In this document: positions 1-8,544 of the stretch, piece by piece | Layout of the letters: every line of letters begins with the position of its first letter | Numbering within the stretch: the first letter of the stretch is position 1 | From: Burkholderia sp. WSM2230 | GTDB lineage: Bacteria > Pseudomonadota > Gammaproteobacteria > Burkholderiales > Burkholderiaceae | DNA: 64,000 bases | NCBI RefSeq assembly: GCF_000472445.1 | Contig: NZ_AXAJ01000010.1 | Location: 160,240-224,239, forward strand | Direction of reading: 5' to 3' | Translations under genes and position numbers: made by a program | The notes under the pieces: generated by a model | The model's database searches: none | What the model saw: only the letters and a program-made list of their open reading frames with translations | Told to the model about the DNA's origin: nothing

Positions 1-184
1 TGTAAGTCATTGATCTAGAAGCAAAGTTTTTTGAGGATTCCGGAGGCAGCCGAGCCATTGTGTGCCGCAAAATGACGGTATGGCGGACGGTATGCGCCGA
101 ATGCACGGTTACGACTCGATAATTTACCGGCAGCACGATTCGGCCTCGACGGTAAAATTCTTTCCAAAAAGCTAGGCGTGGTGC

Positions 185-815
185 GGGTTTGCGGGCACAT
201 CGAGGGCTCGTGGTTGGTGACGGTAACCATCCACGGGCCGACGTAGCCGCCGAGGCTGCCCATCGAGTTAATGAACGCCATACCGCCCGCGGCCGCGATT
301 CCGGTCAGATACCGGGACGGCAGGCTGTGGGACGCCGGTCGGGCCGCGCTCAAGCCGATCACCGAGAACACCGTGCCGACGAGTGGGGCAGAAGCGAGGA
401 AAAAAGCACGGTGAAAATCAGTGCCGCTGGCGAGACGACGCAAGCCTGTGCGAAATGGAGCAGGTGTCTCCCCAGGCGCTCCATAAGCCTGGCCCACGCG
501 ATCATAACGACTGCTGCGACGGGATAGGGAAGACCCGACAACAATTCACCGAGAAAGTCGACAACCCGTGCCCCTTGAGCATCAGCGGTAGCCAGATAGC
601 AATGCCGTTGATACCGATCCAGTAAGAGAACAGGATGCCGACCATGATCCAAACCCGCACATCGCGAAGCACGGCAGCTTTCGTTTTTGGATCTGCGCGT
701 GGCGCACGTTGGGATGGGCGGCAAGCGCAGCTTCAATCCCTTCAACGCCCGCTGTATGCGCGCAGCAACAAGATCATTCGCCGCATCGCCGCGTTCGTAC
801 TCGACGTGGGATTCA
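185..815 (-). pseudogene. Decayed MFS transporter, C-terminal half
   Basis: Three reading frames must be joined to follow this gene. One frame (about 690-550) reads LRDVRVWIMVGILFSYWIG, the start of the second six-helix half of ACS-type permeases. Another frame (about 560-370) gives LPYPVAAVVMIAWARL. A third (about 440-185) gives GGMAFINSMGSLGGYVGPW. The intact MFS protein at 5559-6860 has the matching stretches LRDWRVWLLTAILFSYIIG and GGLAFINSVGSLGGLVGPY. There are therefore at least two frameshifts, and the N-terminal half is absent. The remnant lies directly behind the amidohydrolase stop at 820. I see nothing in bases 1-184. Confidence 0.75.
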
Positions 816-819
816 CCGT

Positions 820-1800
820 TTAGAAGCCGTAAAGGACGGCAGGATTGTCGACGAGGATGCGATGTTGAGTCGCGACGTCGGGAGCCCATGAAGCGAGCAA
901 ATCGAGGAGTTTCGCATCGTCCGGCTTGCGAACCTTTTCTGTCGGATGCGGCCAGTCACTTCCCCAGACAACGCGCTCGGGCGCCGCGTCGATGTACGAC
1001 CGAGCCATTTTCGTCGCATCTTCATAGTTCGGCGGTCCAACCTTCGTGTTCAGGTAAGCGGCGGATATCTTCACCCAGGTGTGCCCCTTGCCGAGCATCT
1101 CACGAACGACTGCGTATGCATCGCGCCCCGACTCGGTTTGTGGCAGCCGCGCCATGTGGTCAAAGACAACCGGACAGGGCAAGCGCTTCAACATTTCGGC
1201 ATTTTGGACAATGAGGTCCGAGCGCATCTGGAGCTGCACATGCCAACCCAGCTCACGGATTCGCCGTGCGACTGGTTCAATCATGTCGGGTCGAGTGACC
1301 GCATTCTCGGGCTCAAAGAGAGAAAATCGAACACCGCGAATTCCGCCCCGATGTAACGCAAGAAGTTCTTCTTCTGAGACGTCGGGAGAGATGACAGCAA
1401 TGCCGCGTGTCTTGTCCGCCCCGAGCTTTGAGATTGCGTCCAGCGTAACGCGATTGTCCGTTCCGTAGTTCGCAGGCTGAACGATTACGGTGCGCGTCGT
1501 GCCGAGTCGGCTCTGAATCTTCCGGTAATCCTCGACGGTCGCATCGCGTGGAAGCGTAGCATTCGCGTTAGCGATGGGGAACCTGTCGTCGTAGATGTGA
1601 ATATCCGAGTCGCATGCCATGGCTGGCGCTTTCAATGACGCATTTTCGCTGCCGCTTGAATTCGAGAATGAGGCGTTCTCTGCCGCCCGGGCAGGAGATG
1701 TCCCCCACACGCTAACCAGGCCACCGGCAGCCAAACCTAGTGTGAGCGCGCGACGCCGCACATCAATCGCACCACCAGCTATTGAAAACTTCGAATCCAT
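820..1800 (-). CDS. Exported amidohydrolase-2 family lactonase-like protein
   Basis: This 326-residue protein belongs to the metal-independent TIM-barrel family that includes 2-pyrone-4,6-dicarboxylate lactonase and D-galactarolactone isomerase. The N-terminus has RRRALTLGLAAGG followed by an AxA site (SPARA), which suggests Tat-type export. Family marks are GGIRGVRF (about 153), VFDHMAR (about 212) and GSDWPHP (about 279). The usual HxH near the N-terminus is DIHIYD here, so the first His is Asp. The paralogue at 6869-7705 keeps HTH. No clear Shine-Dalgarno precedes the start, so the exact start is less certain. It is the last intact gene of the minus-strand operon. A lactone or pyrone substrate is inferred. 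Confidence 0.8.
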   Translation of the reverse strand: MDSKFSIAGGAIDVRRRALTLGLAAGGLVSVWGTSPARAAENASFSNSSGSENASLKAPAMACDSDIHIYDDRFPIANANATLPRDATVEDYRKIQSRLGTTRTVIVQPANYGTDNRVTLDAISKLGADKTRGIAVISPDVSEEELLALHRGGIRGVRFSLFEPENAVTRPDMIEPVARRIRELGWHVQLQMRSDLIVQNAEMLKRLPCPVVFDHMARLPQTESGRDAYAVVREMLGKGHTWVKISAAYLNTKVGPPNYEDATKMARSYIDAAPERVVWGSDWPHPTEKVRKPDDAKLLDLLASWAPDVATQHRILVDNPAVLYGF

Positions 1801-1884
1801 GTCTGTGTCGTTAATAGTGTTGGCTGCTCGTGCCGGCGGAGCGGACGCAAGGCGCGCTCCGCCGCTCGAACATCAAAGGGTCAA

Positions 1885-2766
1885 TCAGTGGTTGACTCGC
1901 TTCGCGAAAGCCGAAATGGCGTCGGCCATTGCTTTCGGCTGCTCCGGCGCCATGGCATGACCTGCGTTGGGTAACACAACAACAGTCACCCGGTCCCCGA
2001 GCATGTTCTTGAGCACTTGCGAGAACCGGCGGGGCGCCACCGCATCGTTCTCTCCTTGCAGGTCTAGAATCGGTGCAGTGCCGGCGGCGAAGTAGTCGTC
2101 GACGGGAGTAGTGTTACGCGCATGTCCCTCTGCTTCGTGGGTCTCGGGATGCCAACCGCCGAGCCAGACGCTGGGGTCGTTTCCAGGCGCGAAGAACGCT
2201 TCTTTCAGATACTGCAGCCGTTGTGCTTCGGGAAGCTTGAGGTCTCCTGCACCGTCAATCGCCTTGCGCATTTCAGCGCTGATAGGTTTTTCTGTCGAGC
2301 CCGGCGGAACTTTGCCGGCCGAGGCGGCGGCAACCACGACTCCCTTCACGAGGTCCGGGCGGTCTGCAGCCAGTTGACGTGCGGCGAAATTACCCCACGC
2401 GTGCCCCACCACGACGACCGGGCCAGCCTTCTTTTCGTCAATGACCATCGCAACATCGGACGCAAAATCGTGAACGCTGAGGTTTTCCATCGGCCCTATG
2501 CTCTTGCCAACGCCACGAGGTTCCGGGCGCAGCACACGGAACCCGTCCTCGACGAGATATTGCGCCACCTGGTCGTAGTCGCGCACCGAGCGTCCCAGAG
2601 ACGGAAGGATAACGATAGTCGGTCCCTTGCCTTGGCTCAAAACCTCAATCTGGACATTTCCATGTTTCACAACGTCGTCAGTGATTGCTGCACCGCCAGT
2701 TGCCGCAAAGGCGCTTACGGACAAGGAGAGAATGATTGCTGCGAGACCGCAGTTCGGGAATTTCAT
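1885..2766 (-). CDS. Secreted alpha/beta-hydrolase-fold protein lacking nucleophile Ser (copy B)
   Basis: The start at 2766 gives a 293-residue protein with an AAGGA ribosome-binding site and a signal peptide ending near SAFA. An ORF extending upstream to 2856 overlaps the preceding gene and has no signal-like N-terminus. The fold is shown by VILPSLGRS, RPEPRGVGKS, the elbow VVVVGHAWGN, LQGENDAVAP (acid) and PNAGHAM (His). In the G-x-Nuc-x-G elbow the nucleophile position is Ala. The neighbour at 2822-3697 has the same elbow and is a tandem paralogue. Either this is a non-hydrolytic member of the fold or it uses another mechanism. Substrate unknown. Confidence 0.8.
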   Translation of the reverse strand: MKFPNCGLAAIILSLSVSAFAATGGAAITDDVVKHGNVQIEVLSQGKGPTIVILPSLGRSVRDYDQVAQYLVEDGFRVLRPEPRGVGKSIGPMENLSVHDFASDVAMVIDEKKAGPVVVVGHAWGNFAARQLAADRPDLVKGVVVAAASAGKVPPGSTEKPISAEMRKAIDGAGDLKLPEAQRLQYLKEAFFAPGNDPSVWLGGWHPETHEAEGHARNTTPVDDYFAAGTAPILDLQGENDAVAPRRFSQVLKNMLGDRVTVVVLPNAGHAMAPEQPKAMADAISAFAKRVNH

Positions 2767-2821
2767 GAGGGCGATTCCTTGACTTATCTCAGAGAGTTGA
2801 TTCCTTGGCATCAGTTGCCGC

Positions 2822-3697
2822 TTACTGCCTGTACATCTGGCGTGCGAAGCGCGCAATGGCGTCGCTCATAGCCTTCGGCTGCTCGGGGACCATCGCGTGG
2901 CCTGCATTCGAAACCACCTCCACCGTCACGCGGTCGCCCAACATCGGCTTGAAGACATTGGGGACGACGACAGCGTCGTATTGACCCTGGAGGTCAAGAA
3001 TGGGAACGGTGCCACCTGCGAAGTACGCATCGACCGGGGTGACGTTTCGGGCGTGCGCTTCGGCTTCATGAGTTGCGGGGTACCAACCGCTCAACCAGGT
3101 CCGGGCATCATGTCCCGGTGCGAAGAACGCCTGCTGAAGATATTTCAACCGCTGCGCCTCCGGCAGCGCGAGGTTGCCTGAGCCGTCAATCGCGTCCCGA
3201 AGCCTGCCGTACGGTTTCTCGTTTGAGCCGGGAGGTAGCTTTCCGGCTGACGCGGCCGCCATGACCAATCCCCGAACGAGGTCCGGGCGGTCTACGGCTA
3301 GCATGCGTGCTGGTTGACTTCCCCATGCATGCCCGACCACGACGACTGAGCCCGTCTTTTGCTCATCGAGGACCGAGGCAATGTCAGCAGCAAAGTCGTG
3401 CATATTGAGGTCAGTCAGAGGGCCTACGCTCGCGCCGATACCTCTCGGCTGAGGCCTCAATACCGTAAAGCCGTCACCCTCGAGGTATGCCGCGACTTCA
3501 TCGAAGTCTGCCGCCCCCCTTCCGAGGGATGGAAGAAGGACGATTACCAGTCCCTTACCTTGACGGATAGTCTCAATCGTTACGGTTCCGCGTGTCGTTA
3601 CCAGGTGCTCGGGTGCAGCGCTCGGCGGCAAGTGAGAAGCGCAGCCGAACGCGAGAAACATAGTTGCAAGAGAAATGAAACGCCCACTTGCCTTCAT
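2822..3697 (-). CDS. Alpha/beta-hydrolase-fold lipoprotein lacking nucleophile Ser (copy A)
   Basis: This 291-residue paralogue of the next gene has the N-terminus MKASGRFISLATMFLAFGC. The LAFG-C lipobox predicts cleavage before Cys19 and a lipid anchor. The elbow reads VVVVGHAWGS, with Ala in the nucleophile position. The acid (LQGQYDAV) and His (SNAGHAM) are kept. Similarity to copy B runs along the whole length, including RGIGASVGPLTDL against RGVGKSIGPMENL. The two copies differ in export type: lipoprotein here, cleaved signal peptide in copy B. The gene lies 74 bp after the binding-protein gene and is probably co-transcribed with it. Confidence 0.8.
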   Translation of the reverse strand: MKASGRFISLATMFLAFGCASHLPPSAAPEHLVTTRGTVTIETIRQGKGLVIVLLPSLGRGAADFDEVAAYLEGDGFTVLRPQPRGIGASVGPLTDLNMHDFAADIASVLDEQKTGSVVVVGHAWGSQPARMLAVDRPDLVRGLVMAAASAGKLPPGSNEKPYGRLRDAIDGSGNLALPEAQRLKYLQQAFFAPGHDARTWLSGWYPATHEAEAHARNVTPVDAYFAGGTVPILDLQGQYDAVVVPNVFKPMLGDRVTVEVVSNAGHAMVPEQPKAMSDAIARFARQMYRQ

Positions 3698-3771
3698 GCA
3701 GATGCCTCCTGTTTCTAGTAGTTGTACTTACTGTTTTGCGTGTTTTTCATGCGGCTGTGTACTCTGCCTGG

Positions 3772-4587
3772 CTAGTTCGCTGCTGCCTGTGCTTGCGACT
3801 GTGGTTGCCCGAGCCCGGTACTTTGGAAGACCGCCACCGCATTTTTCGACTTCAGATACCCAATGAAGGATTTTGCCGCCTCTGCCTGTTGGGCGTTCTT
3901 CCCGATTGCAGCAGAGATGACACTGACTTTCTGAACCTCGCGTGGAAGAGGACCGACGAACTGGATGTCCTTGAACGCTTTCAGTTCGCTAATCTGCTGA
4001 AGGCCAAGGTCGGCGTCGCCACGCTGAAGCGCTGCCCCAACCAGTTCGCGTCCTTTGATGAGTACGCTTTTCTGCTTCATCTGCTCCGCGATGCCGAGCC
4101 TGGGAAAGAGCGTTCCAGTAATGTACGTTCCACTAGCGCCTTCAGAGAAAGCGACCGACCGGGCCGACAGCAAAGCCTCCTTCAGCTTTTCCGGCGTCGA
4201 AACATCGGGCTTCGGAATGCCCGCACGAACTGCAACCCCGACTGCCGACTCGGCGATATCCGCTTTTGTGTCAGGGACGAACACTCCCTGTTTGATTTGC
4301 TCGTCGAGAGCGGCGCCAATCATAAGGCAGACATCCATTGGCTCCCCGCTTTTAATTCGCATGGGCAATGCGTCAGGCGAGGTTCCATAGGAGGGGCCCC
4401 ACGAAATCAGAAGGTGATTGCCAGTATCGCGCTCGAACGCGGGGACGAGTTCCTTGAACGCGACCGAGAGTGCTCCCGTTGCAAGCACGTGAACGTCTGC
4501 AGCGAACGCTGTCCCGCTGAAGGCCGCCGCGCAAGCCAGCGTCAGCATCGATGCACGGATAGATTTCCTTGTTCTGAATATCATCAC
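3772..4587 (-). CDS. ModA-like periplasmic substrate-binding protein
   Basis: This 271-residue protein has a signal peptide (LACAAAFSGTAFA) and a type II binding-protein fold of the molybdate-binding (ModA/PBP2) kind, starting ADVHVLATGALSVAFKEL. Further marks are MRIKSGEPMDVCLMIG and FSEGASGTYI. Members of this family in catabolic clusters often bind organic acids or lactones rather than molybdate. No permease or ATPase gene is next to it; the neighbours are a lactonase and hydrolases. Two start codons in tandem (4587 and 4584) are possible. The C-terminus is Gln/Ala rich. A role in capturing the operon's substrate is an inference. Confidence 0.75.
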   Translation of the reverse strand: MMIFRTRKSIRASMLTLACAAAFSGTAFAADVHVLATGALSVAFKELVPAFERDTGNHLLISWGPSYGTSPDALPMRIKSGEPMDVCLMIGAALDEQIKQGVFVPDTKADIAESAVGVAVRAGIPKPDVSTPEKLKEALLSARSVAFSEGASGTYITGTLFPRLGIAEQMKQKSVLIKGRELVGAALQRGDADLGLQQISELKAFKDIQFVGPLPREVQKVSVISAAIGKNAQQAEAAKSFIGYLKSKNAVAVFQSTGLGQPQSQAQAAAN

Positions 4588-4626
4588 CTGTCTCCTTACT
4601 GTATGGATTTTTGATTCGATACTTGC

Positions 4627-5562
4627 CTAGACGGCGCCGCGTGTATTCACGAATAGTGCGTACAACGAGGTCGTCGATGCCATGAAGAGCCGGTTGTTGT
4701 CTTTCCCGCCAAAACATAGATTTGCGCAGCGCTCAGGCAGCGCAATGTGTCCGATGGCCGTTCCGTCGGGCGCAAAGACTCGCACGCCGTCAAGCTCGTC
4801 GCTGCCGGTACCCCAACCGCACCAGAGGTTGCCGTCCACGTCGACTCTGAACCCATCGGGCGTTCCCTCCTCCGCGTCGATGAGTACCCTGCCGCCGTTC
4901 AGCTTGCGATTGTCGACGACGTCGAACGCCATGATTGTCCGCGGTCGCGCCCGGGATGCGACGACATACAGCGTTCGTTCGTCTGGCGAGAACGCAAGCC
5001 CATTCGGACCTTCGATGTCGTCGGCGACGCACTCAATCTGGCCACTCTGCGCGTCAATGCGATAGACGCAGGCCGGCAACTCCGGCGTTCCGACTTGACC
5101 CATGTAATCGCTCACGAGGCCAAAAGGCGGGTCCGTGAACCAGACGGACCCGTCACGGGTCACCACGACGTCATTTGGTGAGTTGAGTGGTTTGCCTTCG
5201 AACCGGTCGGCGAGCACTATGACGCGACCGTCGTATTCAGTGCGAGTGACGCGCCTCGTGCCGTGCTCGCACACGATGAGTCGGCCCTGACGGTCGCGAG
5301 TCATGCCGTTCGCTTTGCTCGATGGCGCCCGCCAGGTAGAAACCGCTTCTGTTGCATGGTCCCACCTGAGGATTCGGTCATTCGGCAGGTCGGTCCAGTA
5401 AAGCACGCCGGCATCGCCGAACCACACGGGTCCCTCTGCCCAACGGCAGCCCGTCCACAAGCGCTCCACCTTTGCATGGGCCAGGCGGTAATGTTCGAAT
5501 CGCTTGTCCAGGATGCGAACTGCGGGGTCTGGGGTCCTCAAACTTGGCTGCCACGTGTTCAT
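4627..5562 (-). CDS. SMP-30/gluconolactonase-family lactonase
   Basis: This 311-residue six-bladed beta-propeller belongs to the senescence-marker-protein-30/gluconolactonase family. The metal ligands of the family can be placed: Glu in WAEGPVWF (about 43), Asn in NGLAFSPDE (about 186) and Asp in TPDGFRVDVDG (about 234). SPNDVVVTRDG is also typical. There is no signal peptide, so it is cytoplasmic. The start overlaps the stop of the MFS gene by 4 bp (ATGA), showing translational coupling. It probably opens a sugar-acid or related lactone made by the dehydrogenase at 7696-8529. The exact lactone cannot be told from sequence. Confidence 0.85.
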   Translation of the reverse strand: MNTWQPSLRTPDPAVRILDKRFEHYRLAHAKVERLWTGCRWAEGPVWFGDAGVLYWTDLPNDRILRWDHATEAVSTWRAPSSKANGMTRDRQGRLIVCEHGTRRVTRTEYDGRVIVLADRFEGKPLNSPNDVVVTRDGSVWFTDPPFGLVSDYMGQVGTPELPACVYRIDAQSGQIECVADDIEGPNGLAFSPDERTLYVVASRARPRTIMAFDVVDNRKLNGGRVLIDAEEGTPDGFRVDVDGNLWCGWGTGSDELDGVRVFAPDGTAIGHIALPERCANLCFGGKDNNRLFMASTTSLYALFVNTRGAV

Positions 5563-6860
5563 CTTGCGTCCATCCTCTTCATAATCACCAGCAGAACAAT
5601 CGTCAGGATTGTCGCCAGCACGAGCATTGCTCCCATCCCGATAAGACCAGCCTTGAAAGAGCCTGTGGCGTCCTTCAGCCAGCCAACCATATAAGGTCCG
5701 ACCAGGCCGCCAAGGCTACCGACCGAATTGATGAATGCCAGCCCCCCGGCTGCGGCTTCTTTCCCTAAAAACGTCGCAGGAATGCTGTAGAAGCAGGCAC
5801 GCACAGATGAAAGGCCAATCAGTGCGATGGTCAACCCGACCATCGCAGGAACAAGTTCATCTGAAATGACGGAACAGAAGAAGCCGATTGCAGCAAGTCC
5901 GCAGGTGAGGGCAAGATGCTTGACATAGCGCTGTGAGCGCGCCAATACCTTTCCCCAGAAAAGCATCCCCACGCTTCCGATGACATAAGGCAGCGCGGTC
6001 AACAGCCCGATTTGGGTGTCACCAAGATGGTGTGTTTTCAGAATCGTTGGCAACCAGACGCCGATGCCGAGAATCCCGATGATGTAGCTGAAAAGGATGG
6101 CAGTGAGCAGCCAGACGCGCCAATCCCGTAGCGAGCGCGTGAAATGCCTTTCTGCGTTTGCCGGGCGCTCCCGGTCGACAGCAGCCTGCAAAGCCAATCG
6201 CTCTTCAGCCGTCAACCATTTGGCCTTCTCCGGAGAGTCACTCAATACCTTGAGGCAAAGGATGCCCAGCACGCACGCCGGCAGACCTTGAAGGATGAAC
6301 AGCCACTGCCACCCATGGAGTCCGAGCCACCCCTCGAGCTTCAACATCGAGACCGACAGCGGGCCGCTGAAGACGGAGGAGAGCGGCACTGCTGCCAGGA
6401 ACCACGCCATCATCTGCGTGCGATAGCTCGCTGGAAACCATAGAGTCAGGAAAAAGATGACACCAGGGAAGAATCCCGCCTCGCCGATGCCTGCGAGCAG
6501 GCGAAGAAGCGAGTAACTCATCGCACCGGTCGCGAAGCTGGTTGCAGCTGCGAAGAGGCCCCAGGTAATCATGATGCGGGCCAACCATCTGCGAGCGCCA
6601 AAACGGTAGAGCGCGAGATTGCTCGGAACCTCGAAGAAGCAGTAGCCGACGTAGAAGATGCCGGCGGCAAATCCGAACTGGGATGCCGTCAGTCCGAGGT
6701 CGCGGTTCATCGCAAGCGCCGCGAAACCGACGTTTGTTCTGTCGAGATAGTTGATGAAGTAGGCAAACGCGAGCAACGGAACGATACGCAGAGCTGCCTT
6801 CCTGCAAGCAACCTGCTCGACGCTTTGCGCTGTCTCCTGGGTGATTATCGTTGTGCGCAT
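5559..6860 (-). CDS. MFS transporter, anion:cation symporter (ACS) type
   Basis: This 433-residue, twelve-helix permease begins its membrane part with LLAFAYFINYLDRTNVGFAA, the TM1 signature of ACS symporters for organic anions and sugar acids. GIGEAGFFPGVIFFLTLWFP follows in TM4-5. An AGGAGA ribosome-binding site precedes the start, 8 bp after the amidohydrolase stop. The C-terminal half matches the decayed copy at 185-815. In both places an amidohydrolase lies just upstream, so amidohydrolase-MFS forms a repeated unit. It probably imports the acid or lactone handled by this operon. Confidence 0.88.
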   Translation of the reverse strand: MRTTIITQETAQSVEQVACRKAALRIVPLLAFAYFINYLDRTNVGFAALAMNRDLGLTASQFGFAAGIFYVGYCFFEVPSNLALYRFGARRWLARIMITWGLFAAATSFATGAMSYSLLRLLAGIGEAGFFPGVIFFLTLWFPASYRTQMMAWFLAAVPLSSVFSGPLSVSMLKLEGWLGLHGWQWLFILQGLPACVLGILCLKVLSDSPEKAKWLTAEERLALQAAVDRERPANAERHFTRSLRDWRVWLLTAILFSYIIGILGIGVWLPTILKTHHLGDTQIGLLTALPYVIGSVGMLFWGKVLARSQRYVKHLALTCGLAAIGFFCSVISDELVPAMVGLTIALIGLSSVRACFYSIPATFLGKEAAAGGLAFINSVGSLGGLVGPYMVGWLKDATGSFKAGLIGMGAMLVLATILTIVLLVIMKRMDAR

Positions 6861-6868
6861 CCTGTCTC

Positions 6869-7705
6869 CTACTTATAAAGCCGACGGGGATTGTGAACAA
6901 GCACCGCATCCGCCGTTTCTGTGTCGCCGCAGACCTCTTCAATAAACGCGAGAAGCCTGGCGTCATCCGGCGCGTCGCCTTGAATGTTCGGGTGAGGCCA
7001 GTCACTGCCCCAGATAGCCCGCTCCGGCGCTGCCATGAGCAGCCCCCGGACGTGAGGTAACGCCCACGACCATGGCTCATCCGAGGCGCTCATCATGCGG
7101 TCGATACCCGAGAGCTTTATCCAGCGCTGCTCGTTGTCCAGATACTTGCGCAGAGCCACAAGCCCGTCTCTATCCGCCTCGAGAGCCGGGTCTGGACGAG
7201 ACATGTGGTCAATCACTAATGTCGTATTGAGCTTCCGCCAGCTTTCGAGAACAGGCAGAATCTGGGCGACCTTTCCGTGGAGCAGCACGTGCCAACCCAG
7301 GGAGCCAACGCGCTCAGCCAGCGCCTTGAGTTCGCTGATGTTCTGTCCTTCGGCGAGGTGTCCCATAAAATTGAAGCGGACACCGCGAATCCCGCCCGCG
7401 TGGAGCGCCTCCAACTGGCCGTCGCTTTCAGAGCCGTTGAGCAGGGCTACACCCTTATATCGACGCTCCGTACGGGAAATCGCGTTGAGTAGCGCGGAAT
7501 GGTCATTCCCATAGCACGCCGCTTGCACGAAAACACCATGCGAGATGCCCAACTTGTGGTGCATCTCCAGAAGTGCCGTCAGCGGTGCTGCTTCGGGTCG
7601 ATAGACCGCGCTTTCTGGAAGAGGAAAGTCTTCCCACGGTCCGTAGATATGTGTGTGGCAATCCCACCGACCGCCGTTCACATGAAGACTGTCCATCAGT
7701 CGCAC
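6869..7705 (-). CDS. Amidohydrolase-2 family (PDC lactonase / galactarolactone isomerase-like)
   Basis: This 278-residue cytoplasmic protein has the family's HxH in WDCHTHIYGPWEDFP (about 16), then GGIRGVRFNFMGH, VIDHMSRPDP (about 165) and IWGSDWPHPN (about 236). These residues line the active site in 2-pyrone-4,6-dicarboxylate lactonase (LigI). The 5' end overlaps the stop of the SDR gene by 10 bp. Together with an SDR and an SMP-30 lactonase it fits an oxidise-to-lactone, isomerise or open sequence. LigI-type activity is an alternative. It differs from the exported paralogue at 820-1800, which carries a Tat-like leader and DxH. Confidence 0.85.
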   Translation of the reverse strand: MRLMDSLHVNGGRWDCHTHIYGPWEDFPLPESAVYRPEAAPLTALLEMHHKLGISHGVFVQAACYGNDHSALLNAISRTERRYKGVALLNGSESDGQLEALHAGGIRGVRFNFMGHLAEGQNISELKALAERVGSLGWHVLLHGKVAQILPVLESWRKLNTTLVIDHMSRPDPALEADRDGLVALRKYLDNEQRWIKLSGIDRMMSASDEPWSWALPHVRGLLMAAPERAIWGSDWPHPNIQGDAPDDARLLAFIEEVCGDTETADAVLVHNPRRLYK

Positions 7706-8529
7706 CGTGCCGTCATGCCGCCGTCCACGATAATCTCCGTGCCGGTCACGAAACGAGCCTCATCGGAGGCAAGGAACAACGCAGCGTTGGCCGTATCGCG
7801 GCCGTCGCCCATGAAGCCCAACGGAATACGCGCGACCCGGGTCTGCAACAACTTGTCGACGTCGCCGCCCGTGCGCTGACCTGCAAGACGCGCTTCCACC
7901 ATCGGCGTGTGCAGTTGGCCTGGAACCACGGTATTCACTCGAACGCCCTTCTTCGCATACTCGACTGCGACCACCTTGCCCAGTTGAATCACGCCCGCTT
8001 TGCAGGCTGCGTACGCGACTTGCGCCGAGCCTGTCCAGCGGATGCCGGAGGTTGATGCGGTATTGACGATTGAACCACTGCCTTGAGCTTCCATGATGGG
8101 AAGCACGTGCTTGCAAGTGAGATAGACACTCTTGAGATTGAAAGCCACCTGAGCATCCCACGCCTCTTCGGAAAGTGCGACGGGGCCTCCGGCCGCCGAG
8201 CCACCGACGTTGTTGACCAGAACGTCGACGCGGCCATACTTCTCGCGACACGCCTCAACCATCGTCCGGACTGCGTCCGAGTCCGTGACATCGCACGCGT
8301 ACGCCGTGATGTCACCGCCGATATCTCGCACGCGGCGCACCGTCTCTTCCATCGCATCGGGATTCTTGTCGACCGCGAAGATTCGTGCTCCTGCCTGCGC
8401 GAAGAGAACGGCAACCGCGCGGCCATTTCCCCAGCCAGAGCCCACGCAGCCAGCGCCAGTGACAATGGCGACCTTTCCATTAAGGCGTCCTGAATTCTGG
8501 TGATTTTCGAGGTTCTGTAAAGTTTCCAC
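7696..8529 (-). CDS. Short-chain dehydrogenase/reductase
   Basis: This 277-residue classical SDR has the dinucleotide motif VTGAGCVGSGWGNG (about 24), NNVGG (about 106), the catalytic Ser in NTASTSGI (about 156) and YAACK (about 173). The C-terminus ends in the usual GTEIIVDGGM stretch. Asp in FAVDKN after beta-2 suggests NAD rather than NADP, which would fit an oxidative catabolic step. It lies 15 bp downstream of the CMD gene and overlaps the amidohydrolase gene. Its product may be the lactone used by the SMP-30 and amidohydrolase enzymes (inference). Confidence 0.88.
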   Translation of the reverse strand: METLQNLENHQNSGRLNGKVAIVTGAGCVGSGWGNGRAVAVLFAQAGARIFAVDKNPDAMEETVRRVRDIGGDITAYACDVTDSDAVRTMVEACREKYGRVDVLVNNVGGSAAGGPVALSEEAWDAQVAFNLKSVYLTCKHVLPIMEAQGSGSIVNTASTSGIRWTGSAQVAYAACKAGVIQLGKVVAVEYAKKGVRVNTVVPGQLHTPMVEARLAGQRTGGDVDKLLQTRVARIPLGFMGDGRDTANAALFLASDEARFVTGTEIIVDGGMTARCD

Positions 8530-8544
8530 GTAATGTTCCTCAGT

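Noticed and set aside
3772..4587. Molybdate transport gene modA
   Set aside because: No modB or modC nearby, and the protein lies in a catabolic operon. Only the fold can be claimed.
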